From assembly GCA_947475645.1 (NCBI GenBank), contig CANJNU010000054.1, forward strand, positions 1 to 6,654: a stretch of DNA of 6,654 nt. The letters run 5' to 3'. The notes under the pieces were generated by a model. That model worked only from the letters and a program-made list of their open reading frames with translations, was not told the origin of the DNA and made no database searches. Positions 4,536-6,654 of this stretch are shown in pieces (position 1 is the first letter of the stretch; each line of letters begins with the position of its first letter). Source of the stretch: Bacteriovoracaceae bacterium (GTDB lineage: Bacteria; Bdellovibrionota; UBA1018). The translations under genes were made by a program, and so were the position numbers.

Positions 4536-4624
4536 TGGTGCCGAGGACCGGAATCGAACCGGTACGATCCTTTCGAATCGCAGGATTTTAAGTCCTGTGC
4601 GTCTACCAATTTCGCCACCCCGGC
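4536..4624 (-). tRNA. tRNA-Leu(UAA)
   Basis: The 89-base minus-strand gene folds as a class II tRNA with encoded CCA. The acceptor stem is GCCGGGG paired with CCTCGGC (one G-U), with discriminator A. The anticodon arm is CAGGA-CTTAAAA-TCCTG, giving anticodon TAA. A long variable arm is followed by the T arm CCGGTTCGATTCCGG. The UAA anticodon and long variable arm identify leucine. It starts 29 bases after the metF stop and may be co-transcribed with it. Its 3' end is duplicated at 2412-2428, making it the likely integration target. Confidence 0.97.
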
Positions 4625-4653
4625 ACATACTTAATCGCACAAGACTGAAGAAG

Positions 4654-5628
4654 CTAGACCCTAGCCTGTTTTCTGCCATCTGCCAACAATCTCAACGCAT
4701 GAGATGCACCTTGTGCGTCTCCGATCACATACAAGTGGATTCCTGGGGCTCCATAAGAACGTAATTTCTCAACATGCCGCAATAGAAGCTCTGTGCCAAT
4801 TTGAACTCCGTCCGGATTTACACCTTTTTCAGGAACATCCGGAAGCGCGGCTAACACGTCAGCCGGAATGGACACCTTAAACTTCTGAGCCACTCGTAAC
4901 GCCTGCCCACGCGACTTGAGCAATCGCGTACCAGGAAGGACAGGAACGTTGACTCCGTGTGCTCCACAATCATCTAAGAAGCGCGCGTAAGCCTCTGCAT
5001 CAAAAACCATGTCAGTAATTCCGAACTGAGCTCCGGCGTCGACTTTGAGCTTAAAATATTCCCAACGTGCACGCGCATCGGCCATTTCGGGATAAGCTGC
5101 CGCGCCAATACAAAAATCTGTACCTGCTTGTCCCTCGGCCTGGGGGCCGCCCGCCCGCGGTAAGAACAACCCCTCGTTCATGCGCCGAATTTGGGCAATT
5201 AATTCGTAAGCGTAGCGGTAGCCGCCTTCGCGAGGCGTCCATTCACTTTGTCCGTCTGGGGGATCGCCTCGAAGAGCTAAAATATTACGAATTCCAAAAT
5301 AATGATGATCAATGAGCTGATTTTCGACATCAAACGGAGTGAGATCTCGGCAAGTAAAGTGAGCAATGGCCGGCACTTTAAAGCTCTCTTTGATCGCCTG
5401 AGCGATGGGAAGACTTCCACCGCGCAAGCTCCCCCCTGCTCCTTTGGTAACCGCTAAAAACTGCGCTCCCGCAGAGACCAAATCACGCACCTGCCCCAGA
5501 ACTAAGCGCTGCTCGGAACCATTCCGTGGAGGAATAATCTCGGCTGAGACGGTAAACGAACCGCTCTTCTTAGATTCTTGTAATACTTCTATGAGCTTCT
5601 TATCGGGCTGAAAGGGGAGTTCCACCAT
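4654..5628 (-). CDS. metF: Methylenetetrahydrofolate reductase, MetF type
   Basis: The enzyme reduces 5,10-methylene-THF to 5-methyl-THF using FAD and NAD(P)H, supplying the methyl group for methionine synthesis in the cytosol. The 324-residue protein has the MTHFR TIM-barrel landmarks in order: SAEIIPPR with E30 at the place of the E. coli catalytic Glu, IAHFTCRDLT (88-97), ILALRGDPP (116-124) with D122 matching the flavin-tuning Asp, CIGAAAYPE (173-181), and AGAQFGITDMVFDA (198-211) with Q201. PGTRLLKS (232-239) and IHLYVIGD (297-304) close the barrel. It is the short bacterial form with no regulatory C-terminal domain, slightly longer than E. coli MetF through a loop at about 152-172. The start is the only good ATG and sits in the palindrome CCACCATGGTGG. 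No strong ribosome binding site is visible, so it may depend on coupling with the cyclase gene 39 bases upstream. tRNA-Leu follows. Confidence 0.92.
   Translation of the reverse strand: MVELPFQPDKKLIEVLQESKKSGSFTVSAEIIPPRNGSEQRLVLGQVRDLVSAGAQFLAVTKGAGGSLRGGSLPIAQAIKESFKVPAIAHFTCRDLTPFDVENQLIDHHYFGIRNILALRGDPPDGQSEWTPREGGYRYAYELIAQIRRMNEGLFLPRAGGPQAEGQAGTDFCIGAAAYPEMADARARWEYFKLKVDAGAQFGITDMVFDAEAYARFLDDCGAHGVNVPVLPGTRLLKSRGQALRVAQKFKVSIPADVLAALPDVPEKGVNPDGVQIGTELLLRHVEKLRSYGAPGIHLYVIGDAQGASHALRLLADGRKQARV
4658..4686 (-). promoter_or_regulatory. Possible tRNA-Leu promoter inside the metF 3' end
   Basis: On the minus strand, TTGGCA (4686-4681) matches the -35 consensus at 5 of 6 positions and is 17 bases from TAGGGT (4663-4658), a poor -10. 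It would start transcription about 25-30 bases before the tRNA. Co-transcription with metF is the alternative. Confidence 0.25.
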
Positions 5629-5667
5629 GGTGGCGTCAACCTAACTGCGAACCCGAAAAAGATCAAA

Positions 5668-6654
5668 TCACTTTGTATGCATTTCCCAGCTTCCGTCCCA
5701 ATCCTCTTCGGGCGGGTTCGCCTTCCAGTAGTCACAGCGCTCAATAAACATCTCAGAAACTCCGTCGATTCTTCCCATGAGCTGACTCACGCGGGCAAAA
5801 GAGTCCTTTGCTTGGTCCCACTTCTTCGTGGAATAGAGCGACCGAGCCTCTTGAAATTCGCGCAGCGCCTCCTCGGGGATCTCAACATCGAGAACATGAA
5901 GTAACTCGACCGCTTTCTTTTTTCCCTTTACCTTAACGAAATCAAGAACCCGATGAGGAGGTCGCTCACCCTTAGCTTGATCGATTAAGTCGAATGTATA
6001 GCGAGTTGTTAGAATCGCGACGCGGTACTCTTTCGTTAACCCCTCGAGACGCGAAGCTAAGTTCACGTGATCCCCAATTACGGTATAAGCAAAGTTATCG
6101 TTCGAACCCATGTTTCCTACGCTCACGCCGCCACTATTCAAACCGATGCCAATATTTACATCCACACCGTATTGTTCGAGGTAGCGAGCCTTATGCTCAT
6201 TCAGCGCTCTCATCATTAATATAGCCGTTCGGCAGGCGTTCGACGCATGCAACGGTTGATCGAGGGGCGCACCCCAAAAGGCCATGACGGCGTCACCGAT
6301 GTACTTGTCCAGCGTTCCTTCGTTTGCAAAAACCAACCGAGTCATCGTACTGAGATAATCGTTCAGAAAAGACGAGAGCAATTTTGCATCCATTTTCTCT
6401 GAAAATGTAGTGAAACTTCGAATATCGGAGAACATGATGGTCACGTCCTTCTTCACTCCTCCTACTACTAATTTGGTCGGATCCTTTAAAATTTGGTCAA
6501 CCACAGCAGGAGCCACATATTTGGTAAAGGCTGTTCGAACAAACTTCTTATTTTTTTCCTCGATGACATAACGAACGGCCAAAGTAGTAACGAATAGAAA
6601 AACATATTCGAAGTAGAAGAATGCGGAATTAACTGAGATTTGATTTTTAAAGGC
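5668..6654 (-). CDS. Membrane-anchored class III adenylate cyclase (partial, N-terminus outside window)
   Basis: The frame is open to the window edge (329 codons including the stop; the first visible codon is GCC), so the TTG near 6582 is not a true start. It begins with the end of a membrane helix (FFYFEYVFLFVTTLAVRYVI) and a linker, then the cyclase homology domain. Visible residues D77 (FSDIRSFT) and D121 (YIGDAVMAFWG) bind metal, K117 (LDKYIGD) contacts adenine, and N198 and R202 (VNLASRLE) stabilise the transition state. The full set is present, so the enzyme should make cAMP from ATP. The second adenine-specifying position holds Thr (T191 in YTVIGDHVN) instead of Asp, the hallmark of class IIIb. 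A helical C-terminal tail (ARSLYSTKKWDQAKDSFARV) resembles one TPR-like repeat. The layout suggests a CHASE2-type sensor N-terminus outside the window, which I cannot see. metF follows after 39 bases. Confidence 0.93.
   Translation of the reverse strand, partial: AFKNQISVNSAFFYFEYVFLFVTTLAVRYVIEEKNKKFVRTAFTKYVAPAVVDQILKDPTKLVVGGVKKDVTIMFSDIRSFTTFSEKMDAKLLSSFLNDYLSTMTRLVFANEGTLDKYIGDAVMAFWGAPLDQPLHASNACRTAILMMRALNEHKARYLEQYGVDVNIGIGLNSGGVSVGNMGSNDNFAYTVIGDHVNLASRLEGLTKEYRVAILTTRYTFDLIDQAKGERPPHRVLDFVKVKGKKKAVELLHVLDVEIPEEALREFQEARSLYSTKKWDQAKDSFARVSQLMGRIDGVSEMFIERCDYWKANPPEEDWDGSWEMHTK

Larger units (their letters stand above)
2412..4552. mobile_element. Candidate tRNA-Leu-bounded integrated element or remnant, about 2.1 kb
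   Basis: The boundaries are the direct repeat of the tRNA-Leu 3' end (4536-4552 and 2412-2428). The segment carries accessory-type cargo: a brnT-brnA toxin-antitoxin locus, an orphan secreted protein, a possible microprotein and a candidate small RNA. Outside it lie metF, an adenylate cyclase and a HIT gene, which look like chromosomal core. The geometry, with the intact tRNA at one end and only its 3' part at the far end, is what integration into a tRNA gene produces. No integrase, excisionase or replication gene is present. It would therefore be a decayed island, the remainder of a larger element, or a non-autonomous passenger. An old tRNA duplication without integration is the main alternative. 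Confidence 0.45.

Noticed and set aside
5051..5315. Open frames on both strands inside metF, and similar ones inside the HIT, secreted-protein and cyclase genes
   Set aside because: They overlap strongly supported genes in other frames, lack ribosome binding sites and show no protein-like features.
5622..5633. 12-bp palindrome CCACCATGGTGG over the metF start codon
   Set aside because: Likely a chance product of the ATG context; no regulator family is suggested by it and no second copy is seen.
1..6654. CRISPR arrays, insertion sequences, rRNA
   Set aside because: No regularly spaced repeats, transposase frames, terminal inverted repeats or rRNA-like sequence were seen.

Overview
The window looks like a chromosomal segment of a Gram-negative bacterium. 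The cyclase and HIT proteins, the moderate GC content and the density of secreted orphan proteins resemble Bdellovibrio-like predatory lineages, but that placement is inference from family resemblance and not proven here. Almost every gene is on the minus strand, so the account runs from high to low coordinates.

Right part (6654-4536): the 3' part of a membrane-anchored class III adenylate cyclase, cut by the window edge, is followed by a short MetF-type methylenetetrahydrofolate reductase and an intact tRNA-Leu(UAA). All are on the minus strand, with gaps of 39 and 29 bases. This is ordinary core-genome material.

Middle part (4535-2412): accessory DNA. It holds a cysteine-bearing secreted orphan protein (minus strand), then a brnT-brnA type II toxin-antitoxin locus (plus strand), a possible 28-residue microprotein, and a repeat-rich noncoding stretch. 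The noncoding stretch ends in a very good minus-strand terminator and probably encodes a small RNA of about 200 nt. The toxin gene brnT is broken by one in-frame TAA, with full BrnT homology on both sides in the same frame. It also seems to have lost its normal start. The antitoxin brnA is intact. At 2412-2428 there is an exact 17-base copy of the 3' end of the tRNA-Leu, including CCA. It lies in the same orientation, downstream of the tRNA, where tRNA-targeting integrases leave the distal attachment site. I therefore read 2412-4552 as a candidate integrated element or its decayed remnant of about 2.1 kb. It contains no integrase.

Left part (2411-1): minus-strand genes again. A cysteine-rich secreted protein has a possible papain-fold (CHAP/NlpC-like) Cys-His-Asn pattern. 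It is followed by a HIT-family nucleotide hydrolase/transferase with a TTG start and strong ribosome binding site. After a 115-base gap come a coiled-coil protein of unknown role and, 5 bases further on, the signal-peptide start of another exported protein that runs off the window.

The points most worth checking are the tRNA-bounded segment, the nonsense-interrupted toxin beside an intact antitoxin, the candidate small RNA, and the possible cysteine-peptidase fold.
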